Below are positions 17,125-26,135 of a stretch of DNA of 64,000 nucleotides, piece by piece. Position 1 is the first letter of the stretch, and each line of letters starts with the position of its first letter. The notes beneath the pieces are model-generated. The model did not search any database and was not told where the DNA came from. It saw nothing but the letters and a program-made list of their open reading frames with translations. A program made the position numbers and the translations under genes. This DNA is from JAEUIZ01 sp046155605 (lineage in GTDB: Bacteria; Planctomycetota; Phycisphaerae; Phycisphaerales; UBA1924): assembly GCA_046155605.1 (NCBI GenBank), contig JBJXFQ010000021.1, positions 1 through 64,000 on the forward strand, written 5' to 3'.

Positions 17125-19349
17125 GCCGCCACCTCCGCAATCATCCGCTCGTCCGAACGCTCACTTGCCATCCGTGCGGTTCGTTCTGTCGCGACTCCCA
17201 GCCGCTCCAGGCACCGTGTCGCACGTGCCCGCACCACCTCACTAGTGTCCGATCTCGCCATCGACTCCAAACGCGACATGATCTCGGGCCGTCTTCGCTC
17301 GACGCTCCACACGTTCCGTCCCGCCTCGCCCACCAGCACGCGCTCCGCCGCCCATGCGCCCGACAACCGGTGCCCCTCGCGCCCGTCGCACAGCAATGCC
17401 ATCAACCCATGCACGGCCTCGGGCTCCACCCCATCGCCGCCGAGCGCCGGCAACGCCGCACGCAACAGCCCCATCACCGCGTTCGCACGCACCCGCGCCG
17501 ACCCGTCCGAGCGCAGTTCGATCATCGCGGAATAGAGCACCCGATCTTGCCGCAGCGGCACATCTCGCGGCGCGATCACTTCCACCGCGTTCGCACGCAC
17601 GCGGTCCTCCGGATGCCGCAGGCACGCCCGCACCGCCGACGCCGCGGAAGAGGTGTCAAGGGTTCCCAGCGCGCCGACCGCGGTCGCCGCCACGCGATCA
17701 CGCGCGGCGTCGCGTGCGCCCCCGCTCGCGGCGAGCCGCGAAAGCAACTCAAGTTCGATCTCCGCCACCATACCAAGCCGCCGTGCCAACGAAATCGCAT
17801 CGATGCGGCGACGTGGCTCCGCGTCACCCAGCCGCGCCCGCAGACTCGCGAGAAACTCGGTGCGCCGTTCCAGCAACATCCGCCGCGCCGCCAGCCGCGA
17901 CGCCGCGGAACTCGGATCCCACGGGTCGACGGAATCGACGGCCGCCACCGCCCGCACCATCGCGTGTGGCGACCGCCGCAGGCTCGTCATCACATGCACC
18001 CTCACCGTGTCCTCGCTTCGAGCCCGTTCGGCGCGATCGCACGCCAGTCGGATTGCCGCCGAGGCCGCGACCGCCGGGTCCGCGTCGAAACAGTAATCCG
18101 CGAGCGCCGCGCCGCTCAGCACGCGCGCCGCCGACAGCCGCGTCATCGCATCCGGGTCTTGCAGACACCGCGCCAGCCGCCGCTCTCGCTCGGCCTCGGG
18201 CATCTCCAGCGTCGCCACAAACTCGACATACCCTCGGCGCGCGCGCGCCGGAAGCACTCCCACCGCAGAGGGATCGGGCAAGAGCGGCCGCCGCGTCGCC
18301 ACCCCACGCCCCAGGGTCTTGGGCAGGATGCCCAGCCGTCGAGCCCGTCCGGGATGCCAACGCATGTGCGACCGCTCAAAGACCAGGCCTAGTTCTTGCA
18401 CCGACGCCCGCCGTGCCAACCGATCCAGACAGGCCGACGCCATGTGGTCGCGCGGCAGCCATGTCCAAGCCGCTGCCAGCGATCGCGGCGACTCGTCGTT
18501 ACGAATCCACCGCCGAAGCGCCTCGCGCCCCGCCCCCTCGATCTCGCCAAACCACGCCATCAGCGGTCGCGGCCTGTCCCCCGGCCACGCCAAGCCCGCT
18601 GTATTCAGCATCGCCGCAACAGCCTCGAGCACCCGTTCCTGCACCATCACGGCCTGCCCGCCTGCCCTGCCCGGCCGCTGAAATTCGTCATCCGTAGCGT
18701 CTGCCAGGGTCTCTGCCAGCGCCTTCTCTAGCCGCTGCCGATCCACTTCCGCCTCGCGCGGCGTCCTCGTCTCGCGCGGCGACCACGCCCACTCGCCGTC
18801 GTCAACACCGGCCAAATGCGCCAGCGCCGCCGCCGCCGCTTCGCGCGACGACTCGTCGCTCGATCGCAAAATCCCCGGCAGCAACCCTACATGGCTCGCT
18901 CGACCCAGGTCGCCGATCAAGAGTGCGATGGCGTTCGGCGCGGCCCACGGGAGAGACTCGGCCGTCGGCAATCGCGCCGCTTCAGCGGGCCCTTCTACCT
19001 TCGGTAACGCGTTCGTCAGTTCCTGGCGCAGCCGTTCGACCGCGTGCGTGCGCACGCCGACGCAGAGCCTCGGCCACGCGTCCGTTAGCGTGCGCACTGC
19101 ACTCGCACGATCGCGTCGACCACGGGAACTTGCAAAATTCCTAGGAATCCAGGCCTCATTCCTGCCCTCCTTCGCCATGACAATGCTTTCGATCAGCAGC
19201 GCCGCGAGTTCATCAACCTCTTCACACCCTATCCAGGGGAGTGTTGAGGCAAGAACTGCTGTCCGTTCGCCACTCGACAACCTCGCGCGATCAAAAAGTA
19301 GCGCTTTTTGTTCAGATTTGGTAAATGATCGGATTGAGTTATCTTTCAT
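17121..19349 (-). CDS. Large HEAT-repeat (alpha-solenoid) protein
   Basis: 742 residues with no signal peptide or membrane span. From about residue 150 onward the sequence is repeated helical pairs with HEAT features, for example REAAAAALAHLAGV, MTRLSAARVLSGAAL, DRVRANAVEVIA and SARVRANAVMGLLRAAL. HEAT solenoids bind partner proteins; substrate unknown. The first 40 residues are less GC-rich and more polar than the rest. It is the first gene of the coupled pair with the membrane protein downstream, which may tether it. Function cannot be assigned. Confidence 0.7.
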   Translation of the reverse strand: MKDNSIRSFTKSEQKALLFDRARLSSGERTAVLASTLPWIGCEEVDELAALLIESIVMAKEGRNEAWIPRNFASSRGRRDRASAVRTLTDAWPRLCVGVRTHAVERLRQELTNALPKVEGPAEAARLPTAESLPWAAPNAIALLIGDLGRASHVGLLPGILRSSDESSREAAAAALAHLAGVDDGEWAWSPRETRTPREAEVDRQRLEKALAETLADATDDEFQRPGRAGGQAVMVQERVLEAVAAMLNTAGLAWPGDRPRPLMAWFGEIEGAGREALRRWIRNDESPRSLAAAWTWLPRDHMASACLDRLARRASVQELGLVFERSHMRWHPGRARRLGILPKTLGRGVATRRPLLPDPSAVGVLPARARRGYVEFVATLEMPEAERERRLARCLQDPDAMTRLSAARVLSGAALADYCFDADPAVAASAAIRLACDRAERARSEDTVRVHVMTSLRRSPHAMVRAVAAVDSVDPWDPSSAASRLAARRMLLERRTEFLASLRARLGDAEPRRRIDAISLARRLGMVAEIELELLSRLAASGGARDAARDRVAATAVGALGTLDTSSAASAVRACLRHPEDRVRANAVEVIAPRDVPLRQDRVLYSAMIELRSDGSARVRANAVMGLLRAALPALGGDGVEPEAVHGLMALLCDGREGHRLSGAWAAERVLVGEAGRNVWSVERRRPEIMSRLESMARSDTSEVVRARATRCLERLGVATERTARMASERSDERMIAEVAA

Positions 19350-19459
19350 GTCTGCTAATCTCTACGGCATGGCCCGAGTCAGAGGCTCTAGTCATCGTGG
19401 TCCATGGACGGGATGGCCCCACAGGTTGAGGTCTGGCGACCGGTAATCGGTCTCGATCG

Positions 19460-19488
19460 TGCGAACGGCCAAAGATCGGACGTTCGCA
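19460..19488. promoter_or_regulatory. 8-bp inverted repeat in the divergent intergenic region
   Basis: TGCGAACG and CGTTCGCA form a perfect 8-bp inverted repeat with 13 bases between, in the gap between the divergent HEAT-protein gene and the 19601 gene. It could be an operator for a dimeric repressor or a transcript hairpin; no regulator is adjacent. Confidence 0.3.
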
Positions 19489-19600
19489 TCCAATCGAGCG
19501 GGATAACACGAGGAGTGCGGCTGACACGGAAGGGATTCCGGTGTCCCGCGGTTTGTACCTGCGCGCTTCGATCGCGCGCAGCCAACCTGAAGGATTCCGA

Positions 19601-20146
19601 ATGAGCGCTCCTGTCAAGCCTGTCAACTTGATGGCCTACCAGATGGTTCTCTATGGGCGTGCGCTGCACCCCGAACTCTTTCCACTCCGCAATCGCCGCG
19701 TCGTGCGGGGGGCCGACTTCGAACTCGAGGCCTGGGCGATGGACGGCGGGCACATGCTCCGTTTCGAGCGGCATTCCCTGTGCGCCTGCGAGATCCTCTT
19801 TGACCGCGAGGATCGGCTGCCGGAAGAGGGCGTGATCAACAACTTTCTGGTCGTGGGTGATCGCGACTTTGACCATCGTTTCGAGCGCGAGAAGGTCAAC
19901 TACATGACCACCGTGCAGTCCGAAATGCTCACCGAGAACCTGTATCTGGCGACACTCGAGGAGATGCTGGTCCACTCGCGCGCGTCCGCCCCGCTGCTGC
20001 ACCTCTGGAATGACGGCGTCGGACGCTGCCTCTCCATGATCGACATCCAGCGTGCGCACAACGAGATCCATGCGCAGTGCTACCACCTCATGGCCAACGG
20101 CGGGATCGTCATCCGCACGCAGACGATCTTCGAGCACAGACGCTGA
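19601..20146 (+). CDS. Conserved hypothetical protein, possibly DUF2617 family
   Basis: 181 residues from the ATG at 19601 with AAGGA 6 bases upstream; a longer frame (from 19541) lacks such a site. The opening LMAYQMVLYGRALHPELFPL and the centre (DGGHMLRFERHSLCACEILFDRE, GVINNFLVVGDRDFDHRFE) are regular alpha/beta sequence with no signal peptide. The RALHPELF element recalls DUF2617 proteins, but I am not sure. It stands alone between the divergent HEAT gene and the ileS leader. Confidence 0.55.
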   Translation: MSAPVKPVNLMAYQMVLYGRALHPELFPLRNRRVVRGADFELEAWAMDGGHMLRFERHSLCACEILFDREDRLPEEGVINNFLVVGDRDFDHRFEREKVNYMTTVQSEMLTENLYLATLEEMLVHSRASAPLLHLWNDGVGRCLSMIDIQRAHNEIHAQCYHLMANGGIVIRTQTIFEHRR

Positions 20147-20179
20147 CCGGCCGAGGCGAGAGCCCCGCGACGAGGCGGT

Positions 20180-20207
20180 TTGTTCGTGTCCTTGTTTGGG
20201 GTATGAT
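20180..20207 (+). promoter_or_regulatory. Putative sigma-70-type promoter for the ileS leader
   Basis: TTGTTC (20180-20185), a 16-base spacer and TATGAT (20202-20207). Expected transcription start near 20214, which coincides with the ATG of a 26-codon leader ORF. Confidence 0.4.
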
Positions 20208-20213
20208 TCGGCC

Positions 20214-20294
20214 ATGCGACGCTCGTCACTGATATCGGCATCTCGACCGCCTTTCGGCGCTCGAATTGCCGTTCGAATTACCAAGCCCCGCTAG
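20214..20294 (+). CDS. Possible 26-residue leader peptide upstream of ileS
   Basis: A short ORF beginning at the predicted transcription start, so it would be leaderless. It reads MRRSSLISASRPPFGARIAV and then RITKPR, with three isoleucines, one coded by the rare ATA and two by ATT. It is followed by a strong hairpin and then ileS, an arrangement reminiscent of translational attenuation. It may equally be a chance ORF; no ribosome-binding site precedes it. Confidence 0.2.
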   Translation: MRRSSLISASRPPFGARIAVRITKPR

Positions 20295-20350
20295 GGTCGG
20301 AGCGGCGTTCGCTCGTTTCCATCGCCGTCGGCCGCCGCGGGGTTGTTGTG

Positions 20351-20379
20351 CGCCTGCCGCATACTTCTCGCGGCAGGCG
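20351..20379 (+). promoter_or_regulatory. Strong hairpin in the ileS leader
   Basis: CGCCTGCCGC and GCGGCAGGCG form a perfect 10-bp stem with a 9-base loop, extendable by a G-U pair. No T-run follows, so it is not a simple terminator. It lies about 105 bases before the ileS start. The 338-bp stretch from 20147 to 20484 otherwise holds only the promoter and leader ORF listed. Confidence 0.45.
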
Positions 20380-20484
20380 TTCCACGAATAGCATCCCACC
20401 CTTCGCGTCACGCGATCGCTGCGTTCGCCCGTCGTCTCGCCCCCTGCCGCCCTTCTCCCAGCGTTTCTGGTCGGAGCATTTGTG

Positions 20485-23400
20485 ATGGACAGTTCCAAGC
20501 CCCCAACATCCGCGATGTCTCCGATTTCGGCACAGCCTGTGGCCCCCGGAGCGAATGCCCCGAAGCCCGCCGATGGCGAGAAGAGCCGCTATCGCGCGAC
20601 GCTGAACCTGCCCAAAACTTCGTTCCCCATGAAGGCCAATCTCGTGCAGAACGAGCCGGCCTCGCAGAAGCGTTGGGCTGGGCTGTATGCGCGATTGCGC
20701 GAGGCTCGTGCCGGCGCGCCGCGGTTCAACTTCCACGACGGCCCGCCCTACGCCAACGGCAACATCCACCTCGGCCACCTGCTGAACAAGGTGCTCAAGG
20801 ACTTTGTCGTGCGCACGCGATCGGTCATGGGCTTTGATTGCCCGTTCGTGCCGGGATGGGATTGCCACGGGCTGCCAATCGAGCACAAGGTGATGACGGA
20901 CCTGATGGAGGCCGGCAAGGCCGCGAAGTTGGCAACACTGACCGACGACCAGCGGCGACTGGCGATTCGTCGGGAGTGTCAGAAGCACGCGGAGAAGTAT
21001 GTCAGACTGCAGGCCGCATCGATGGAGCGGCTGCTAACGCTCGGCGACTACGAGCATCCGTATCGCACGATGGATAAGGAGGCCGAGGGCGCGATTCTGG
21101 AGGTCTTGGCGGCGCTCTTGGAGCGAGGGCTGGTGTATCGCGCGCTCAAGCCGGTGCATTGGTCGCCTGCAAACGAGACAGCATTGGCGGAGGCGGAGTT
21201 GGAGTATTACGACCGCGAGGATCTGTCGGTGTATGTTGATTTCGAGGCCGAGCACGCCGCGGCGGTGTATGACGCGTTTGGGTTGCCGAACGCGGAAGAG
21301 AACTCAGAGGAATCGGAGGACTCGGAGGGATCAGAGCGAGTCGATGGGAGTGAAGAAGATGCGGATACTGCGTCGGGTTCCCTCGCGTCGGGCGTTGAGG
21401 CCGAGTCTTCGAAGGCTCAGGTGCCTTCGCCGGGCACGCGCCCGCACACCCGCCCCTCGTTCATGATCTGGACGACGACGCCGTGGACGCTTCCGGCGAA
21501 CCTGGCGATCGCCGTGAATCCCAAGTTCGTGTATGCGCTCGTTTATATCGACGGCAATGTGGCCGTCATGGCGGCGGACGCGGTCGAGCGCGTGACCAAG
21601 GCCGCGAAGTCGGAGGATGTTGTTGTGCTCGCGACGACGACGGGCGATCGGCTCATCGGGCTCGGCTATCGGCACCCGTTTGTTGGCGGCGAAGGAGCAA
21701 GAGGCGGCGAGGGAGCACAAGGCGGCGGCGGAACAACAAACGGCGGCAGCGGCTCGCACGCCAGCCCCCACGCGAACGCGAAGACCTGGACGCTCATGCC
21801 CGCCGAGTATGTCACGCTCGAAGACGGCACGGGGCTGGTGCATACCGCGCCGGGCCATGGGGCCGAGGACTTTGCGACGGGCAAGGCGAACGGCCTGGCC
21901 GCGTACTGCCCCGTCCGCGAGAACGGCACCTATGACGCGAGCGTGCCGGAGTGGCTCCGCGGCATGGACATCTGGAAGGCGAACGCGCTCATCGTGCAGC
22001 ACCTGCGCGAGTCGGGGCACTTGTTCTTCGATCATAAGTTCACGCACTCGTACCCGCATGACTGGCGCGGCAAGACGCCGGTGATCTTCAGGTGTACGGA
22101 GCAGTGGTTTGTCGGCGTTGATCGAGAGATTCAGGCCGCAGCGGGCGCTCCGCCGGTCCCGCGTGGCACCTCGCTTCGCTCACTGGCAGTTGGCGCGGCA
22201 GATTCCTCGACGCCGAGTGCCGTGAAGTTTGTCCCCGAGTGGGGCCGCAATCGCATGCGCGGCATGCTCGAATCTCGGCCGGATTGGTGCATTTCGCGGC
22301 AGCGGTCATGGGGCTTGCCGATCCCAGCGTTCACCCTTCCGAGCGGCGAGATGTTCATGACGCCGGCGTCGGTGCGTGCCGTGGCGACACTGGTGCGTGA
22401 GAAGGGCTCCGACGTGTGGTTCTCATCCGCGCCGGCAGACCTCTTGCAACATTACAAGCCGGAGGCGGACCCCGACCTGCCGCCTCCCGTCGCTTCGTCG
22501 CTTCGTGGCTCCGTCGTTTCCCTCCGCAAATCTCCCGACATCCTCGATGTGTGGTTCGAGTCCGGCTCGACGTGGAACGCCGTGATGCGCGAGCGCAGCG
22601 GCGGGCGCGACTTCCCCGCCGACCTTTACCTCGAAGGTTCCGACCAGCATCGCGGCTGGTTCCAGACGTCGCTGCTCACGTCGCTGGGCATGATGGGCGT
22701 GCCGCCATATAAGACGGTGCTGACCCACGGCTTCACCGTGGACAAGGACGGGCACAAAATGTCGAAGAGCATCGGCAACACGCTGGAAGTCGAGGATCTG
22801 CTGCGCGACTACGGGGCCGATGTCTGCCGCTGGTGGGTCGCGTCCGCGCCGTATGAGAACGACATCAAGGCTGACAAGTCGATCTTTGAGGTCGCGGGCG
22901 AGAGTTATCGCAAAGTGCGCAACACGCTGCGATTCATGCTGAGCAACCTTGATGACCTGCCCGGTGCGCCGGCCGAATCGGCATTTGCGCCCGCCGCGAT
23001 CGCGCCGACGACGCTCGAGGCGTGGGTGCTGGCTGAGTTTGACGCGCTGTCGATCCGCGTGCGCGAGGCCTTTACGCGATACGACTTCCAGGACGCGCAC
23101 AAGGCGATCTTTGATTTCTGCAATGACACGCTCTCGGCGCGATATCTCGCGGCGATCAAGGATCGGCTCTACTGCGACAAGCCCGACTCGCCGCGTCGCC
23201 GACGCACGCAGGCCGCACTCTGGCGGCTCACAGACGGCCTGTCGCGGCTGCTCGCGCCGCTCTTGCCGCACACAGCGGACGAGGCGTATCGCTCGTTGCA
23301 CCGCGCGGCACCGACGGACGCGACGACGTGCGTGCATCTCGAAACGGTGCTGCAGCCGCTCGATGTCAAGCCCGCGCCGGCGTGGGCGGCGGTGTTTGAG

Positions 23401-23724
23401 GCGCGCAACGCGGCCCTCTCGGCGATGGAGCGAGCCAAAGCGGCAACCTCCGCCGGCGGCATGGGCGTTGAGAATCCGCTCGATGCCGGCATCGTGCTGC
23501 CAGACCCAAACCGAATCCTCGGCGAGTTTGATCCTGTCGATCTCGCCGACTTGCTCGGCGTGAGTCGCGTGCGTGTCGATGCGTCGGCACCCGTGCCGGC
23601 GGTGCTTGACCTACGCGCCGAGCCGAGGTGCGAGCGCTCGTGGAAGCGCGACGGCACGGTTCGACAACGGTCCGACGGCGGGATGCTCTCCGACCGCGAC
23701 GCGCTCGCCGTTGGGGTCGCGTAA
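20485..23724 (+). CDS. ileS: Isoleucyl-tRNA synthetase
   Basis: Charges tRNA-Ile with isoleucine and hydrolyses mischarged Val-tRNA. About 1079 residues from the ATG at 20485 (GGAG 8 bases upstream; a GTG one codon earlier is possible). The HIGH motif is HLGH after GPPYANGNI, the KMSKS motif is exact (KDGHKMSKSIGNT), GWDCHGLPIEHKV is conserved, and the editing domain has WTTTPWTLPANLAI. Two low-complexity inserts lie near the editing domain: an acidic Ser/Glu-rich one (about 21290-21455) and a Gly-rich one (about 21685-21780). The C-terminal zinc finger is degenerate: only RCERSWKRDG is left of the Cys4 module. The acidic and Gly-rich inserts are unusual for the enzyme. Confidence 0.97.
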   Translation: MDSSKPPTSAMSPISAQPVAPGANAPKPADGEKSRYRATLNLPKTSFPMKANLVQNEPASQKRWAGLYARLREARAGAPRFNFHDGPPYANGNIHLGHLLNKVLKDFVVRTRSVMGFDCPFVPGWDCHGLPIEHKVMTDLMEAGKAAKLATLTDDQRRLAIRRECQKHAEKYVRLQAASMERLLTLGDYEHPYRTMDKEAEGAILEVLAALLERGLVYRALKPVHWSPANETALAEAELEYYDREDLSVYVDFEAEHAAAVYDAFGLPNAEENSEESEDSEGSERVDGSEEDADTASGSLASGVEAESSKAQVPSPGTRPHTRPSFMIWTTTPWTLPANLAIAVNPKFVYALVYIDGNVAVMAADAVERVTKAAKSEDVVVLATTTGDRLIGLGYRHPFVGGEGARGGEGAQGGGGTTNGGSGSHASPHANAKTWTLMPAEYVTLEDGTGLVHTAPGHGAEDFATGKANGLAAYCPVRENGTYDASVPEWLRGMDIWKANALIVQHLRESGHLFFDHKFTHSYPHDWRGKTPVIFRCTEQWFVGVDREIQAAAGAPPVPRGTSLRSLAVGAADSSTPSAVKFVPEWGRNRMRGMLESRPDWCISRQRSWGLPIPAFTLPSGEMFMTPASVRAVATLVREKGSDVWFSSAPADLLQHYKPEADPDLPPPVASSLRGSVVSLRKSPDILDVWFESGSTWNAVMRERSGGRDFPADLYLEGSDQHRGWFQTSLLTSLGMMGVPPYKTVLTHGFTVDKDGHKMSKSIGNTLEVEDLLRDYGADVCRWWVASAPYENDIKADKSIFEVAGESYRKVRNTLRFMLSNLDDLPGAPAESAFAPAAIAPTTLEAWVLAEFDALSIRVREAFTRYDFQDAHKAIFDFCNDTLSARYLAAIKDRLYCDKPDSPRRRRTQAALWRLTDGLSRLLAPLLPHTADEAYRSLHRAAPTDATTCVHLETVLQPLDVKPAPAWAAVFEARNAALSAMERAKAATSAGGMGVENPLDAGIVLPDPNRILGEFDPVDLADLLGVSRVRVDASAPVPAVLDLRAEPRCERSWKRDGTVRQRSDGGMLSDRDALAVGVA

Positions 23725-23882
23725 GCCGGTCTTCACCCGCGCAGACGGTACGGGCCTCACAGCCCAACACCCCATTCGCTATGCGGCCTGTGTTTCGCGG
23801 CGATCGTGCATCATCTTTGTGGTGCCGACGCCACGCTGTTGCGACGCCGCAACGACAGGGGCGGAGGAACGGGAGAGGACCG

Positions 23883-24716
23883 ATGGCCGACCATGACCCC
23901 GCGCCCCGCGCGATCCGACACGTCTCGACCGGCCCGGGCGACGCACCGGACCCGGCCGACGGCCCGTTCGCGATCGAGCGCATGGCCGCGCTTAGCCACG
24001 AACTCAACAACCTGCTCGACGGATCACTCCGCTGCCTGGGGCTCGCGCGGCGCTCGCTGGGCGCGGCGTCCGCAGGCCAGGCCTGCGTCGAGCACGCGCG
24101 CCGGCACGTCGAGGCCGTCTATGGCGCGCTCGAACACATGGCCGATCTTGTCAACGCCGCGATGCGTAGTTCGTCGTCCGTGGTCGGCTCGCCCACGCTC
24201 TCGCCGCGTCACACGATCCGCATCCATGACGCCATCCAGCACGCGATCGATGTGCTGACGCCCGAGGCGCAGGAGCGCGGCATCGTCGCGCGACTTGATC
24301 TCACGCCCGAGGCCGCGAGTGTGCCCGTCGGGCCGCTGTATTCCGTGCTGCTCAACGGCCTCCGCAACGCGATCGAGTCGATCGCCGCGACGGGCTTGCG
24401 CGCGGGACAGATCGACGTCACGGGCTCGCTGCGGCCGGTGGAGGATGCGCCCGAGGACCGCATTGACACTTTGACGATCGATATCCGCGACGACGGCCGC
24501 GGGTTGCCCAAGGGCCTCGACGCGAGTCGAGCGTTCGACTTCGGCTATTCGACCAAGCCGTCGAGCATGGGCATCGGGCTGGCGCTGGCGCGCGAGGTCG
24601 TGCGCGACATGGGAGGCTCGATCGATCTCCTGCCCCGCGTCGCAGGGACCGATCCGCGTCGGCCCGGCGCGATCCTGCGCATCAGCGTTCCCGTGCCGCG
24701 GCAGGAGCGGAGTTAG
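23883..24716 (+). CDS. Soluble sensor histidine kinase
   Basis: 277 residues, start ATG with GAGAGGA five bases upstream. The H box is MAALSHELNNLLDG with His39 as the predicted phosphorylation site; the ATPase domain has an N box (LLNGLRNAIES), G1 (DIRDDGRGLP) and G2 (SMGIGLALAREVV). There is no membrane span and only about 35 residues before the H box, so any sensory input must come from a partner protein or from a very short N-terminus. The response regulator gene starts 3 bases after the stop; the two form a two-component pair. The H box with ELNN is of the NtrB-like type. Confidence 0.92.
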   Translation: MADHDPAPRAIRHVSTGPGDAPDPADGPFAIERMAALSHELNNLLDGSLRCLGLARRSLGAASAGQACVEHARRHVEAVYGALEHMADLVNAAMRSSSSVVGSPTLSPRHTIRIHDAIQHAIDVLTPEAQERGIVARLDLTPEAASVPVGPLYSVLLNGLRNAIESIAATGLRAGQIDVTGSLRPVEDAPEDRIDTLTIDIRDDGRGLPKGLDASRAFDFGYSTKPSSMGIGLALAREVVRDMGGSIDLLPRVAGTDPRRPGAILRISVPVPRQERS

Positions 24717-24719
24717 CCC

Positions 24720-26108
24720 ATGCCGCGTGTGCTCATCATCGATGACGACCCGCTCGTACTCGCGACGCTCGCCGAGACGTTGGTCGCGCATGGCCACGCG
24801 ATCGTGGTGGCGAGCGATGCACAGGCATCCCTGGATATGCTCGCGAAGGGTGAACCCTTCGACGCGGCGATCTGCGACCTCGCGCTCCCTGGAACGAGCG
24901 GGATGGAACTCCTGCCGCAGTTGCAGCAGTCTCAACCGGGCATGCCGGTGATTCTGATCTCGGGCTACGGGACGATCGAGTCGGCGGTGCGTGCGCTCCG
25001 CCTCGGAGCAGCGGACTTCCTCGCCAAACCCATCAGCGACGCGAGACTCATTGAATCGCTGAACTCCGCGCTTTCGCGGGCCGCTCTTGGGCGTCCCGCT
25101 CGTCGCGGCGTGACGCGCCACAGCGACGGGCTTGAGGCCATCATCGGATCGGACCCGCGGATGCTCCGAACGCTGGAACTTGTCCGTGCCGTCGCGCCGA
25201 GCCGGACCACGGTGCTGATGACCGGCGAATCGGGCACGGGCAAGTCGCTGGTGGCGCACGCGATCCACCGCGCCAGCCCGCGCCATGCCAAGCCCTTCGT
25301 CGAGGTCTCATGCGGCTCGATCCCCGAGACACTGCTCGAATCCGAACTCTTCGGCCACGTCAAGGGAGCGTTTACCGGCGCGCACGCCGATAAGGTTGGG
25401 CGCTTCCTGGCGGCGAACGGCGGCACGCTCTTTCTCGATGAGATCAACTCCGCGTCAGCCGCGATGCAACTCAAACTGTTGCGTGTGCTGCAGGAGCGCC
25501 GCTTCGAGCCCGTGGGCTCGACGCAGACTGTCGAGGTCGATGTGCGTGTCGTGCTCGCGTCGAATCAGCCGCTCGAGGGACTCGTGGCGCAGGGCATCTT
25601 TCGCCAGGATCTCTACTACCGCATCAATGTCGTGGGGATCACGATTCCCCCGCTACGCGAGCGGCTCGCTGATGTGCCGACGCTCGCGGCGCATTTCCTC
25701 GCGTTCCACTCTGCCGAACTTGCGAAGCAGGTCGTGGGCTTCGCGCCCGAGGCGCTTGCGGCGCTCTGTCGCTACGACTATCCGGGCAACGTGCGCGAAC
25801 TTCAGAACATCATCGAGCGTGCGGCGGTGCTGACTCGATCGCCAACGATCACGCTCGCGGACCTTCCCGATCTTGGCGCGGGCAAGCGCGCCGCGCCGAC
25901 CCAGGCGGCCGCTTCGGATGAGCCCTGGGTCCCCACACCGCTGGAGGATGCGCTCCGCGAGCCTGAGCGTCGAATCCTGCTCAGGGCGCTCGTGGCCAAC
26001 AACTGGAACCGCCAGCGCACCGCCGACCAACTCCGCATCAACCGCACCACGCTCTACAAGAAAATGAAATCGCTCGGTATCGAGGGCGATGAGCAGGATG
26101 CGGCGTGA
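24720..26108 (+). CDS. NtrC-family sigma-54-dependent response regulator
   Basis: 462 residues in three domains: receiver (residues 1-120, phospho-acceptor Asp53 in AICDLALPG, acidic pocket IIDDDP), AAA+ activator (about 140-375, Walker A GESGTGKS, sigma-54 contact loop GAFTGA, Walker B GGTLFLDEI) and a C-terminal Fis-type helix-turn-helix (NWNRQRTADQLRINRTTLYKKMKSLGI, about 430-456). It activates sigma-54 promoters when phosphorylated by the adjacent kinase. No sigma-54 promoter was found in the window, so its targets are probably elsewhere. Confidence 0.95.
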   Translation: MPRVLIIDDDPLVLATLAETLVAHGHAIVVASDAQASLDMLAKGEPFDAAICDLALPGTSGMELLPQLQQSQPGMPVILISGYGTIESAVRALRLGAADFLAKPISDARLIESLNSALSRAALGRPARRGVTRHSDGLEAIIGSDPRMLRTLELVRAVAPSRTTVLMTGESGTGKSLVAHAIHRASPRHAKPFVEVSCGSIPETLLESELFGHVKGAFTGAHADKVGRFLAANGGTLFLDEINSASAAMQLKLLRVLQERRFEPVGSTQTVEVDVRVVLASNQPLEGLVAQGIFRQDLYYRINVVGITIPPLRERLADVPTLAAHFLAFHSAELAKQVVGFAPEALAALCRYDYPGNVRELQNIIERAAVLTRSPTITLADLPDLGAGKRAAPTQAAASDEPWVPTPLEDALREPERRILLRALVANNWNRQRTADQLRINRTTLYKKMKSLGIEGDEQDAA

Positions 26109-26135
26109 AACACGGGCATCGCCTGGCCATCCCAG

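Noticed and set aside
20147..20484. T-box riboswitch upstream of ileS
   Set aside because: The characteristic T-box sequence and terminator/antiterminator pair are absent.
22165..22181. Sigma-54 promoter (TGGCAC...)
   Set aside because: The match lies inside ileS and lacks the TTGCA -12 element at the correct distance.
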